A stretch of DNA of 64,000 nucleotides. It comes from an uncultured Sphingomonas sp. GTDB lineage: Bacteria; Pseudomonadota; Alphaproteobacteria; Sphingomonadales; Sphingomonadaceae. How positions within the stretch are numbered: the first letter of the stretch is position 1; each line of letters starts with the position of its first letter. Position numbers and translations under genes: made by a program. The DNA lies in the NCBI GenBank assembly GCA_913775975.1, contig CAJYLQ010000015.1, positions 19,491-83,490 of the forward strand, read 5' to 3'. The notes below the pieces were generated by a model, which saw only the letters and a list, made by a program, of their open reading frames with translations, did not search any database and was not told the origin of the DNA. This document shows positions 17,812 to 25,725 of the stretch, piece by piece.

Positions 17812-17910
17812 TGTTATCCCCGCGCGGGCGGGGATCCATTCACGCTGAGGCTCGCGAGAGAAGCGCGCCGCCAGTGCGTCTGGATCCCCGCCTGCGCGGG
17901 AATGACGATA
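17812..17910. repeat. REP-like inverted-repeat element between hpd and hmgA
   Basis: Two ~30-base arms containing GCGGGGATCCA and its complement TGGATCCCCGC face each other around a ~35-base GC-rich centre. The arms (TTATCCCCGCGC... and ...GCGCGGGAATGACG) match the kind of short palindromic intergenic repeat common in Sphingomonas and other alphaproteobacteria. It lies inside the catabolic gene set and could fold into a long mRNA hairpin. Confidence 0.7.
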
Positions 17911-17951
17911 AGGCTATAGGAAGAGTATAGCGGACAGGAGAGGCACACCGG

Positions 17952-19241
17952 ATGACCAACCTCTACACCCCCGGCTTCGGCAATCACAACGCCACCGAGG
18001 CGGTGCCCGGCGCTTTGCCAGTCGGTCGCAATTCGCCGCAGCACGTGCCCTTCGGCCTGTATGCCGAGCAGCTGTCCGGCACCGCCTTCACCGCGCCACG
18101 CGCGGAGAACCGGCGGACGTGGCTCTATCGCCTGCGCCCGACCGCGCAGCATCCCGCCTTCACCCGCTATGACGGCGCGCCGCATCTGAAGAGCGCGCCG
18201 TTCGACGGAATGCCCCCCAGCCCCAACCGGATGCGCTGGGACCCGCTGCCTTATCCCGATGCCGCGATCGACTGGGTGGACGGTCTCGTCACCTATGGCG
18301 GCACCGGCAGCGTCGCGGACCAGTCGGGCGTCGGCATCCATCTGTACGCCGCGACGCGCGACATGGACCGCGCCTTCTTCTCATCGGATGGGGAATTGCT
18401 GATCGTACCGCAGGAGGGCGCGCTGGCGATCGATACGGAACTGGGTCGGATCGACGTCGCGCCGCTGCAGATCGCGCTGATCCCGCGCGGCGTGCGATTC
18501 CGCGTCCGCCTGCCCGATGGCCGCGCGCGCGGCTATGTCTGCGAGAATTATGGCGCGCTGTTCCGCCTGCCCGATCTCGGCCCGATCGGTGCCAACGGCC
18601 TTGCCAATCCACGCGACTTCGAAACGCCCGTCGCCTGGTTCGAGGATCGCGACGAGGCGACGGAGGTCATTCAGAAATTCCAGGGCGGCCTTTGGACGAC
18701 GACGCTGGACCATTCGCCGTTCGACGTGGTGGCCTGGCACGGCAATCTCGCGCCGTGCCGCTACGACCTCAATCGCTTCAACACGATCAACACCGTGTCG
18801 TTCGACCATCCCGATCCGTCGATCTTCACCGTGCTGACCAGCCCCAGCGACACGCCGGGCACCGCCAATTGCGACTTCGTCATCTTCCCGCCCCGCTGGA
18901 TGGTGGCGGAGGACACGTTCCGCCCGCCCTGGTTCCACCGCAACGTGATGAGCGAATTCATGGGCCTCATCACCGGCGCATATGACGCGAAGGAGGGCGG
19001 CTTCGCCCCCGGCGGCGCGTCACTCCACAACCAGATGAACGGCCATGGCCCGGATCAGGCCAGTTATCAAAAGGCGGTCACGGCCGACCTCAAGCCCCAC
19101 AGGATCAGCGACACCATGGCGTTCATGTTCGAAACCCGCCACGTCGTCCGCCCCACGCGATGGGCGGCGGAAAGCCCGACGATGCAGCTCGACTATGACG
19201 ATGTCTGGGCGGGCTTTGCCAAGGCGGAGCTGCCGCGATGA
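17952..19241 (+). CDS. hmgA: homogentisate 1,2-dioxygenase
   Basis: A 429-residue iron dioxygenase that opens the homogentisate ring to maleylacetoacetate. FGNHNATEA is near the N-terminus, and the metal-binding region [18 protein letters not shown] supplies one His and the Glu, with the second His in a downstream [12 protein letters not shown] segment. Length is that of the family. An RBS-like AGGAGAGG precedes the ATG. Its last four bases overlap the fahA start (ATGA), so the two lower-pathway genes are translationally coupled. Confidence 0.97.
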   Translation: MTNLYTPGFGNHNATEAVPGALPVGRNSPQHVPFGLYAEQLSGTAFTAPRAENRRTWLYRLRPTAQHPAFTRYDGAPHLKSAPFDGMPPSPNRMRWDPLPYPDAAIDWVDGLVTYGGTGSVADQSGVGIHLYAATRDMDRAFFSSDGELLIVPQEGALAIDTELGRIDVAPLQIALIPRGVRFRVRLPDGRARGYVCENYGALFRLPDLGPIGANGLANPRDFETPVAWFEDRDEATEVIQKFQGGLWTTTLDHSPFDVVAWHGNLAPCRYDLNRFNTINTVSFDHPDPSIFTVLTSPSDTPGTANCDFVIFPPRWMVAEDTFRPPWFHRNVMSEFMGLITGAYDAKEGGFAPGGASLHNQMNGHGPDQASYQKAVTADLKPHRISDTMAFMFETRHVVRPTRWAAESPTMQLDYDDVWAGFAKAELPR

Positions 19242-20536
19242 TCGACGAAACCCACGATCCCGCCCGCACCAGCTGGCTGGACGGCGCAAACGGCCATGGC
19301 GATTTCCCGATCCAGAACCTGCCGCTCGGCATCTTCTCGCACGGCACGGAGCCGCCGCGTGGCGGTATCGCGATCGGCAACCATATCCTCGATCTCGCCG
19401 CGCTCGCCCGGACCGGCCTGCTGGAAGGCGAGGCGCAGATGGCTGCCGAGGCTGCCTCGGGCGAGACGCTGAACCCGCTGCTGGCAATGGGCGCGGCGCC
19501 GCGGCGGGTGCTGCGGCGGCGCGTGTCGACGCTGTTGTCCGATCCGGCATTCCGCACGCAAATGGAACCGCTGCTCCACCGCGCCGATGCCTGCACCCTG
19601 CACCTGCCGGCGCGGATCGGCGATTATACCGATTTCTATGTCGGCATCCATCACGCGACCAATATCGGCAAGCTGTTCCGCCCCGACAATCCGCTGCTGC
19701 CCAACTACAAGCATGTTCCGATCGGCTATCACGGCCGCGCGTCCTCCGTCCGCGTATCGGGGACGCCGCTGGTGCGTCCGCGCGGGCAGGTGAAGGCGCC
19801 GGATGCCGACGCCCCCACGCTCGCTCCCACCCGCCGGCTCGATTACGAGCTGGAGATGGGCGTGTGGATCGGCGGCACCAATCCGCTCGGCACGCCGGTG
19901 CCGATCGCGCAGGCGGACGACCGGATCGCCGGCCTGTCGCTTCTGAACGATTGGTCGGCGCGTGACGTGCAGGCGTGGGAGTATCAGCCGCTGGGGCCCT
20001 TCCTCGCCAAGAACTTCCTGACCACCGTCTCGCCCTGGATCGTCACCGCAGAAGCGCTCGCCCCCTTCCGCATCGCACAGCCGCCCCGGCCGGATGGCGA
20101 CCCCGCGCCCCTGCCTTACCTCCTCGACGAGGCGGATCAGCAGGCTGGCGCCTTCGCGATCACGCTGGACGTCGCGATCCAGACCGGGCGGATGCGCGAT
20201 TCGAAGAGCCCGCCCTTCCGCCTGAGCCGGGGGCCCGCAGCGAACATGTACTGGACGGTCGCGCAAATGGTCGCGCACCACGCGGTCAACGGTTGCGACC
20301 TCAATCCCGGCGACCTGCTGGGCACTGGCACCATCTCGGCCGCGACGCGCGACGGCTATGGCAGCCTGATGGAACTCGGCCGCGCCGGCGCGCAGCCCGT
20401 CATCCTGCCGACCGGCGAGACGCGCGCCTTTCTGGAGGACGGCGACACGCTGATCCTGTCCGGCCGCGCCGAGGCACCGGGCCGGGTGCCGATTGGCTTT
20501 GGCGCGTGCAGCGGCACGGTGGAGCCGGCGCGGTGA
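19238..20536 (+). CDS. fahA: fumarylacetoacetase
   Basis: A 432-residue hydrolase that splits fumarylacetoacetate into fumarate and acetoacetate, the last step of tyrosine breakdown. [20 protein letters not shown] is the conserved N-terminal/active-site border, with [17 protein letters not shown] containing the catalytic His region, and [14 protein letters not shown] and [13 protein letters not shown] as further signature motifs. It overlaps hmgA by four bases upstream and maiA by four downstream (GTGA). Confidence 0.97.
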   Translation: MIDETHDPARTSWLDGANGHGDFPIQNLPLGIFSHGTEPPRGGIAIGNHILDLAALARTGLLEGEAQMAAEAASGETLNPLLAMGAAPRRVLRRRVSTLLSDPAFRTQMEPLLHRADACTLHLPARIGDYTDFYVGIHHATNIGKLFRPDNPLLPNYKHVPIGYHGRASSVRVSGTPLVRPRGQVKAPDADAPTLAPTRRLDYELEMGVWIGGTNPLGTPVPIAQADDRIAGLSLLNDWSARDVQAWEYQPLGPFLAKNFLTTVSPWIVTAEALAPFRIAQPPRPDGDPAPLPYLLDEADQQAGAFAITLDVAIQTGRMRDSKSPPFRLSRGPAANMYWTVAQMVAHHAVNGCDLNPGDLLGTGTISAATRDGYGSLMELGRAGAQPVILPTGETRAFLEDGDTLILSGRAEAPGRVPIGFGACSGTVEPAR

Positions 20537-21171
20537 CGCTGCGCCTGCACGGCTATTGGCGATCGGGCGCGGCGTGGCGGGTGCGCATCGCGCTCGCGCT
20601 CAAGGGGCTGGAATACGACACGGTGACGCACGATCTGCGTATCGGCGCGCACCGTGAACCGGACTATGCCGCACTGAACCCGCAGCGCCTGGTCCCCGCG
20701 CTGGAGAAGGACGATGGTGCCCTGACGCAGAGCCCCGCGATCCTCGAATGGCTGGAGGAGGTGCATCCCGCCCCGCCGCTGCTGCCGGCGGATACGAGGG
20801 GTCGGGCGATCGTGCGCGGGATGGCCGCGCTGATCGGATGCGACGTCCATCCGATCAACAATCTGCGCGTGCTCAACGCCCTGCGAGAAGACATGCATGC
20901 GGACGAGGCCGCCGTGTCCGGCTGGATCACCCGCTGGATCACGGACGGTTTCGCGGCGCTGGAGACGCTGGTCGCGCGCCATGGCGACGGTTTCGCCTAT
21001 GGCGACACGCCGACACTGGCGGACTGCTATCTGCTGCCGCAAATCTATTCCGCGCGGCGCTTCGCGGTGGACCTGACGCCGTTTCCGGGCATCGTCGCCG
21101 CAGGCGATCGACTGGCCGCGCTGCCCGCCGTCGCGCCCACCTGCCCGGATGCGCAGCCGGACGCGTCATGA
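20533..21171 (+). CDS. maiA: maleylacetoacetate isomerase (zeta-class GST fold)
   Basis: A 212-residue zeta-type glutathione transferase that isomerises maleylacetoacetate to fumarylacetoacetate. The GTG start overlaps the fahA stop as GTGA. The N-terminal motif reads YWRSGAAWRVRIALALKGLEY; compared with the usual RSSCSWRVR or RSSASYRVR, Ser11 is kept but the next two residues are Gly and Ala. LVPALEKDDGALTQSPAILEWLEE is the glutathione-binding segment and the C-terminal helical domain has the CDVHPINNLRVL motif. Pathway order explains why it sits after fahA. Confidence 0.92.
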   Translation: MTLRLHGYWRSGAAWRVRIALALKGLEYDTVTHDLRIGAHREPDYAALNPQRLVPALEKDDGALTQSPAILEWLEEVHPAPPLLPADTRGRAIVRGMAALIGCDVHPINNLRVLNALREDMHADEAAVSGWITRWITDGFAALETLVARHGDGFAYGDTPTLADCYLLPQIYSARRFAVDLTPFPGIVAAGDRLAALPAVAPTCPDAQPDAS

Positions 21172-21539
21172 TCGACGCGACGCGCCTGACCGAAACCCCC
21201 GCCGGCATCCGGCTCGGCCCGCTTTCCGCGATCGGCGACGGTGCCGCGCGCAACTATGTCCTTCAGATGCGGGCGGGCCGGTTTCACGGCTTCATCGTCC
21301 GGCGCGGCGACGCCGTGTTCGGCTATGTCGATCGCTGCCCGCATATGGGCCTGCCGCTGGCGCAGGTGCTGGACGAATATCTGACGCCGTCCGGCGATCT
21401 GATCGCGTGTAGCTGGCACGCCGCGCTATTCCGGATCGCGGACGGCCGTTGCGTCGGCGGCCCCTGCAACGGCGCCGCGCTGACGCGCTGGCCCGTCACC
21501 GTGGCGGATGGCGAGATCCTGACGGGACCAGCCGGCTGA
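21168..21539 (+). CDS. small Rieske [2Fe-2S] protein
   Basis: A 123-residue single-domain Rieske protein. The cluster ligands are visible as CPHMG (Cys and His) and CSWHAALF (Cys and His), 21 residues apart, slightly longer than the common 15-17 spacing. The rest is a small beta domain with CVGGPCNGAAL after the second ligand pair. The ATG overlaps the maiA stop (ATGA), so it is translated as the last member of the hmgA-fahA-maiA run. It may be an electron carrier for an oxygenase, but which one is unknown; no reductase or oxygenase subunit is adjacent. Confidence 0.85.
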   Translation: MIDATRLTETPAGIRLGPLSAIGDGAARNYVLQMRAGRFHGFIVRRGDAVFGYVDRCPHMGLPLAQVLDEYLTPSGDLIACSWHAALFRIADGRCVGGPCNGAALTRWPVTVADGEILTGPAG

Positions 21540-21622
21540 AATTTCGGTAATCCGGCGCCACGGCAGCATCGTCCGCATGGATCGGGCGTTCCGACCCTGA
21601 CCGTATCGGGAAGGACGTGGGC

Positions 21623-22390
21623 ATGACGAAGCGGACAGTGGTGGTGACGGGCGCGGAGTCAGGAATCGGCGCGGCCTGTGCCGCAGCCTTCGGCGCAGAG
21701 GGCGATCGCGTCGCCATCCTCTACCACACCGATCATGACGAGGCTGCCCGCAGCGCCGACGCCGTCCGCGCCGCCGGGGGAGAGGCGATGACGATAGAGG
21801 CGCATGTCGACGAGGAAGCGTCCGTCGCCGCCGCCTTCGCGAAGGTGGAGGCAGCCTGGGGCCCTGCCGATACGCTGGTCAACTCCGCCGGACTGAACAT
21901 GAGCGGGGTGGCGGTGCGCGACATGACGCTGGACCAGTGGCAGCGCCTGCTGAATGTGGACCTGACCGGCGCGTTCCTGACCTCCCGCCGGTTTCTGTCC
22001 GGGCGGAGTGATGCCGGAGGTGCGGCGACGATCACGCACATCTCGTCGATCCACGCCTTTGCCGTGCGCGCGGGCGGTGCGGATTATTGCGCGGCCAAGG
22101 GCGGGCTCTCCAACCTCGTGGAAACGCTCGCGATCGAAGAGGCGAAGCGCGGCATCCGCGTCAATGCGATCCAGCCCGGCATGATCCTGACCCCGATGAA
22201 CGCGCGCGCGACCGAGGATGCCGACTATCGTCGCAAGCTGGAGGCCAACATCCCCATGGGCCGCGCCGGCACGGCGGCGGAGGTCGCGGACCTCGCCGTA
22301 TTCCTCGCCTCCGACCGGGCGCGCTACATCACTGGCGCGCGGATCACGATCGACGGCGGGCTGTCACTGTTGCAGGCGCTGGGAGCGTAA
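21623..22390 (+). CDS. SDR family NAD(P)-dependent oxidoreductase
   Basis: A 255-residue short-chain dehydrogenase of the classical type. TGAESGIGAA is the nucleotide-binding loop, NSAGLNMSG the NAG-like motif, and HISSIHAF with DYCAAKGG supply Ser and the YxxxK pair. IQPGMILTPMN follows the catalytic strand. I use the ATG preceded by GGGAAGGA eight bases upstream, not the GTG two codons earlier. It ends two bases before a GH130-like gene, so the pair may act on one sugar or sugar derivative. Substrate unknown. Confidence 0.9.
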   Translation: MTKRTVVVTGAESGIGAACAAAFGAEGDRVAILYHTDHDEAARSADAVRAAGGEAMTIEAHVDEEASVAAAFAKVEAAWGPADTLVNSAGLNMSGVAVRDMTLDQWQRLLNVDLTGAFLTSRRFLSGRSDAGGAATITHISSIHAFAVRAGGADYCAAKGGLSNLVETLAIEEAKRGIRVNAIQPGMILTPMNARATEDADYRRKLEANIPMGRAGTAAEVADLAVFLASDRARYITGARITIDGGLSLLQALGA

Positions 22391-22392
22391 CG

Positions 22393-23361
22393 GTGTCGAC
22401 CAGCTCTACCACCACCGCGATCGCCGACCCGCATGTGAAGGACCGGGTCGATCCCAGCCGGACGCCGATCGACTTCAACGTCAAGCAGATCGACGACGTC
22501 GTGCTCCAGGGCCCGCCCGCGCTGATGGCCCGCGACCTGATGAGCCCTTATGTCTGGCGCGATCCCGGCGGCCGGTACGGCCTGATGGTGCGGGCGGTTC
22601 CGCGCGCCGCCGATCGGCCAGAAGATACCGGCGTAATCTGGGCGGGCTGGAGCGACGACGGCCGGTCCTTTACGATGTCGGACGCACCATCGATCCTGCC
22701 GGGGCCTGGCGATGAGGATGCGGGCGGGGTAGAGGATCCGACCGTCATCGTCATGCCGGACGGGCGCTATGTGGTGTATTACACCGGCGTTCGCAGCGAC
22801 ATGGCGCATGGCGAACTCTGCTATGCCGAAGGCCCCTCCCCCGATCGGCTGACGAAGAGCGGCGTCGCTCTCGCGTCTTCCAAGTCGGAGGGAAATACGA
22901 AGGAAGCAACCGTCGACCGCAGCGTATCGGGCGACTGGAGGCTTTTCTACGAATATGCTGCGGACGAGGCATCGCGCATCGGGCTTGCAATCGGGCCATC
23001 CGAACAGGGCCCGTGGACGGAACAGCCGACCCCGTTCATGCCGCGGGAGGACAGCTGGGACGACTGGCATCTGTCGACCGGCCCCCTGCTGCGTGACGAC
23101 CCGGAACGGCCGGTGATGTTCTACAATGGCGCGACCCGCGATGCACGCTGGCGGATCGGCTGGGTCGCGTTCGACCGCGATTACCGCCATGTCATCGATC
23201 GCGGGATCCAGCCGCTGATCACGCCGCCGCCCGCCGACGATCGCGGCGCGACCGACATCGCCTTTGCCGGCTCCGTCGTGGTCGCCGATGATGGTGCGAT
23301 CTGGCTCTATTATTCGCTGGAAGATCGCCGTCTCGCTCGCGCGCGTATCCGGCGAAGTTAA
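22393..23361 (+). CDS. GH130-like glycosidase / glycoside phosphorylase
   Basis: A 322-residue five-bladed beta-propeller protein resembling GH130. The motifs DLMSPYVWRDPGGRYGLMVR, GGVEDPTVIVMPDGRYVVYYTG and WDDWHLSTGPLL correspond to the conserved blades of that family. The family usually has EDPR; here the Arg is Thr. There is no signal peptide, so it is probably cytosolic, as for mannoside phosphorylases. The start is a GTG two bases after the SDR stop. GH130 members act on beta-mannosides or related sugars; activity here is uncertain. Confidence 0.72.
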   Translation: MSTSSTTTAIADPHVKDRVDPSRTPIDFNVKQIDDVVLQGPPALMARDLMSPYVWRDPGGRYGLMVRAVPRAADRPEDTGVIWAGWSDDGRSFTMSDAPSILPGPGDEDAGGVEDPTVIVMPDGRYVVYYTGVRSDMAHGELCYAEGPSPDRLTKSGVALASSKSEGNTKEATVDRSVSGDWRLFYEYAADEASRIGLAIGPSEQGPWTEQPTPFMPREDSWDDWHLSTGPLLRDDPERPVMFYNGATRDARWRIGWVAFDRDYRHVIDRGIQPLITPPPADDRGATDIAFAGSVVVADDGAIWLYYSLEDRRLARARIRRS

Positions 23362-23421
23362 AGCCCGGTTGGTCGGTGCGGCGTGAAAGGCGAACGTGAA
23401 GGCTTGTGGTGAGGGTTCCGC

Positions 23422-23646
23422 TCACTCGGCGGCGATTTGGGCGGCACGGTAAGCCTTCGTCTTGATCAAGGTGGGTAATTCGCACTGGAGCGTCTCCCGC
23501 TCGACGCGAGAATAAGGGTACGAGGTAATACCGAGGTATTCAGGCTGACGATAAACGCCGCCCTGGCTCTGGCCCGCCGCGATGCGGTTGTCGGGAGCGC
23601 CATCACAGTGATCCGAGCCGCCCGAAAAACGCTTTAACGGCGGGAT
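23422..23646 (-). pseudogene. possible gene remnant, no start codon, atypical codon use
   Basis: A stop-to-stop frame of 74 codons has no ATG, GTG or TTG start. Its last ~40 residues read as ordinary protein: VYRQPEYLGITSYPYSR then VERETLQCELPTLIKTKAYR, ending AAQIAAE. Codons such as GTT TAT CGT CAG CCT GAA and CCT TAT TCT have A/T third bases, unlike the flanking genes whose third positions are nearly all G/C. This suggests the 3' end of a horizontally acquired gene whose 5' part was lost, but I do not recognise the family and it could be chance. Confidence 0.3.
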
Positions 23647-23794
23647 TCAATCGCGACACGGGGCGTACCTGCGGAGCGCGATTTGTCTGGCGCACGGGCT
23701 TGGCCAAGTTTTATCCCTGCCCGATTGGCGGTGGAGATCGTCACATCGATCCGGACGAGCGAGAGACCATTGCTTACCGCCGTCCGCAGGACAC

Positions 23795-23824
23795 AAAAAA
23801 GGCGGCCCCGTGACCGGAGCCGCC
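23795..23824 (-). terminator. intrinsic terminator of the tonB-exbB-exbD-exbD operon
   Basis: Read on the minus strand, GGCGGC and GCCGCC pair across a short GC-rich stem extended by CCG/CGG, and the stem is followed directly by TTTTTTG. It begins 26 bases after the last exbD stop codon. Confidence 0.88.
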
Positions 23825-23849
23825 CTGTTCGATCCGGTAGTAGCCCGGA

Positions 23850-24275
23850 TCAGAAGTCGTTGCGATACTGCTCGTTGCCGATGAAGCCGAGCTTCGTGAT
23901 CGCCGACCGCTTGATGACCGCGAGCGTACGGTCCACCGCTTCGTAGCGGGCGTCGGGCGCCGGCTGGAAGTGGAGTTCCGGCTCCGGGTTCATGCCCGCC
24001 GTCTGGTCGAGATATTGACGCAGCGTCACCTCGTCGACCGGCGCACCGTTCCACGCCACCGTGCCGGCGGCGTCGATCGTGATCTTGTTCTTGTCGGCAT
24101 TCACCGGGTTCGGGTTGTTCTGCGAGTTCTGCGGCAGATCGACCTTCACCGCGTGCGTCTGGATCGGGATGGTGATGATGAACATGATGAGGAGCACGAG
24201 CATGACGTCGATCAACGGCGTCGTGTTCATTTCCATCATCGGCTCGCCGTCATCGCGGCCCGCGCTCATTGCCAT
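23850..24275 (-). CDS. exbD: ExbD/TolR family protein (distal paralogue)
   Basis: A 141-residue inner-membrane proton-channel partner. A short cytosolic N-terminus (EMNTTPLIDVMLVLLIMFI) leads into one membrane segment carrying the conserved Asp of the proton pathway, followed by a periplasmic domain. In the family it works with ExbB to energise TonB for outer-membrane receptor transport. It is the last gene of the operon and lies 26 bases after a second exbD. Its periplasmic domain ends DRTLAVIKRSAITKLGFIGN. Confidence 0.93.
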   Translation of the reverse strand: MAMSAGRDDGEPMMEMNTTPLIDVMLVLLIMFIITIPIQTHAVKVDLPQNSQNNPNPVNADKNKITIDAAGTVAWNGAPVDEVTLRQYLDQTAGMNPEPELHFQPAPDARYEAVDRTLAVIKRSAITKLGFIGNEQYRNDF

Positions 24276-24301
24276 TGTGTGCTACTCCTGATCGCGTGCC
24301 G

Positions 24302-24778
24302 TCAAACGCGCGGGTTGCCGCCGGGGGGCGGTTCGGAGATGAAGCCGACGCGGGCGAAACCCGCCGACTGCATCGTATAGATCGTGCCGCCGATGCAGCG
24401 GTACGGCGTGTTCACGTCGCCGCGGATATGCACTTCCGGCAGTTCCAGGCCAGCCGCGTTCGGGCCGCCCTGACGATCGATCTCGGTCTTCAGCTTGTTC
24501 ACCGCCAAGTCCAGCAGCTCCTTGCTGTTCACCTTCGACAGGTTCCAGTACACTTCGCACTGGCCGTTCGAAGAGGTGACCGAAAGGTTCACATTCTCGG
24601 GCTTCGTGATCGTCGGATCGAAGCGCACGTCCGGCAGCTTCAGCGGAACCGTCTGCAGAACGACCGGCACCGCGATCAGGAAGATGATGAGGAGCACCAG
24701 CATGACGTCCACGAGGGGCGTTGTGTTGATGTCCGACAACGGGGCATCGTCTGATCCCCCACCTGCACTCATCGCCAT
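24302..24778 (-). CDS. exbD: ExbD/TolR family protein (proximal paralogue)
   Basis: A 158-residue ExbD. After MAMSAGGGSDDAPLSDIN, the motif NTTPLVDVMLVLLIIFLIAVPV contains the membrane Asp and membrane helix. Compared with its downstream paralogue the periplasmic domain is longer and has two cysteines (GQCEVYW and PYRCIGG) that could pair. Two ExbD genes after one ExbB is known from Xanthomonas and sphingomonads. Two tandem hairpins lie in the 91 bases between exbB and this gene. Confidence 0.93.
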   Translation of the reverse strand: MAMSAGGGSDDAPLSDINTTPLVDVMLVLLIIFLIAVPVVLQTVPLKLPDVRFDPTITKPENVNLSVTSSNGQCEVYWNLSKVNSKELLDLAVNKLKTEIDRQGGPNAAGLELPEVHIRGDVNTPYRCIGGTIYTMQSAGFARVGFISEPPPGGNPRV

Positions 24779-24809
24779 AGTGTGGCAGTCCTATCTTTGG
24801 TCATGCGCC

Positions 24810-24862
24810 GCCCCGGTCGCCGGGGCCGGCGGGTGGCGGAGCGGACGGGTGCCCGCTCCGCC
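24810..24862 (-). repeat. tandem stem-loops between exbB and exbD
   Basis: Two perfect inverted repeats lie in the exbB-exbD gap: a 7-bp stem (GCCCCGG/CCGGGGC, 3-base loop) and a 10-bp stem (GGCGGAGCGG/CCGCTCCGCC, 8-base loop). Neither is followed by a T-run, so they are more likely mRNA processing, stability or partial-termination structures than a full terminator. Confidence 0.65.
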
Positions 24863-24869
24863 CGAGGGA

Positions 24870-25676
24870 TCAGCCGCGGGTCTGGACGCCACCGGCCTGG
24901 CCGGCGGTGGTGGTCGCAGCCGCCGGCTTCACCGGAGCCTTGGCCGCACCGGCGGCCGAGGGAGCGACCGGACGGACCGCGCCGTTCGAGGCCAGGAAGC
25001 CCAGCACGTCGTTCGAGAATGCCGACAGGTCTTCCGCGATCGACTTGTTGCGACGCTGCAGCCAGTTGTAGGCGAGCACGGCCGGAACGGCGACGACGAG
25101 GCCGAGCGCGGTCATGATGAGCGCCTCACCGACCGGACCGGCGACCGCGTCGATCGACGCCTGACCCGACGAACCGATCTTGATGAGCGCGCGATAGATG
25201 CCGATCACGGTGCCGAACAGGCCGATGAACGGCGCGGTCGCGCCGGTCGTGGCGAGGAAGGCAAGACCGCCGCCCAGCTTCGAGTTGATCGCCGCTTCCG
25301 AGCGGGCGAGCGAACCGTGCAGCCAGTCGTGCGCCTCGACGGGGTCGGTCAGCTTCGAATGCTGGTCCTGCGCCTGCAGGCCGTCGTCGACGAGCTGCTT
25401 GTAGGCCGAGTTCTTGTCGAGCTTGGCCGCACCCTCGCGCAGATCGCGCGACTGCCAGAAGCCCTGGCGTACGCGCTTGGCCTGGTTGATCACCTTCTGC
25501 TGCTCGAAGAGCTTAGAGAAGAGGATGTAGAAGGACACCACCGACATCAGCACCAGAATGGTGAAGACCGACTGCGAGATCAGGCCGCCTTCGCGGAGCG
25601 CCGCTGCGAGGCCGTACGGGTTGGCTTCTTCGCCACCGGCGGCCGCGCCGCCAGCGGCCAGGAGAGTGATGAGCAT
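24870..25676 (-). CDS. exbB: MotA/TolQ/ExbB proton channel protein
   Basis: A 268-residue inner-membrane protein with three hydrophobic segments: about residues 35-55 (QSVFTILVLMSVVSFYILF), 158-178 (LAFLATTGATAPFIGLFGTV) and 200-220 (EALIMTALGLVVAVPAVLAY). The second and third carry the conserved Thr/Gly-rich proton-path faces of ExbB. The C-terminal ~45 residues are Ala/Pro/Thr-rich and probably disordered. With TonB and ExbD it forms the energising complex for TonB-dependent receptors. Confidence 0.93.
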   Translation of the reverse strand: MLITLLAAGGAAAGGEEANPYGLAAALREGGLISQSVFTILVLMSVVSFYILFSKLFEQQKVINQAKRVRQGFWQSRDLREGAAKLDKNSAYKQLVDDGLQAQDQHSKLTDPVEAHDWLHGSLARSEAAINSKLGGGLAFLATTGATAPFIGLFGTVIGIYRALIKIGSSGQASIDAVAGPVGEALIMTALGLVVAVPAVLAYNWLQRRNKSIAEDLSAFSNDVLGFLASNGAVRPVAPSAAGAAKAPVKPAAATTTAGQAGGVQTRG

Positions 25677-25725
25677 GTGGACTAAATCCTCTGACTAAAT
25701 CGTTGAAATTGGAAGATGCTTTGGT

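Larger units (their letters stand above)
23362..23849. other. gene-poor stretch with an ORF remnant and the exbD terminator
   Basis: No complete gene is evident. The left part contains a 74-codon minus-strand open frame without a start codon and with AT-rich third positions. The right end holds the intrinsic terminator of the tonB-exb operon. The intervening ~150 bases show nothing I can name. Confidence 0.6.

Noticed and set aside
23362..23849. An insertion sequence or prophage remnant in the gene-poor stretch
   Set aside because: No terminal inverted repeats, target duplications or transposase/integrase motifs could be seen.
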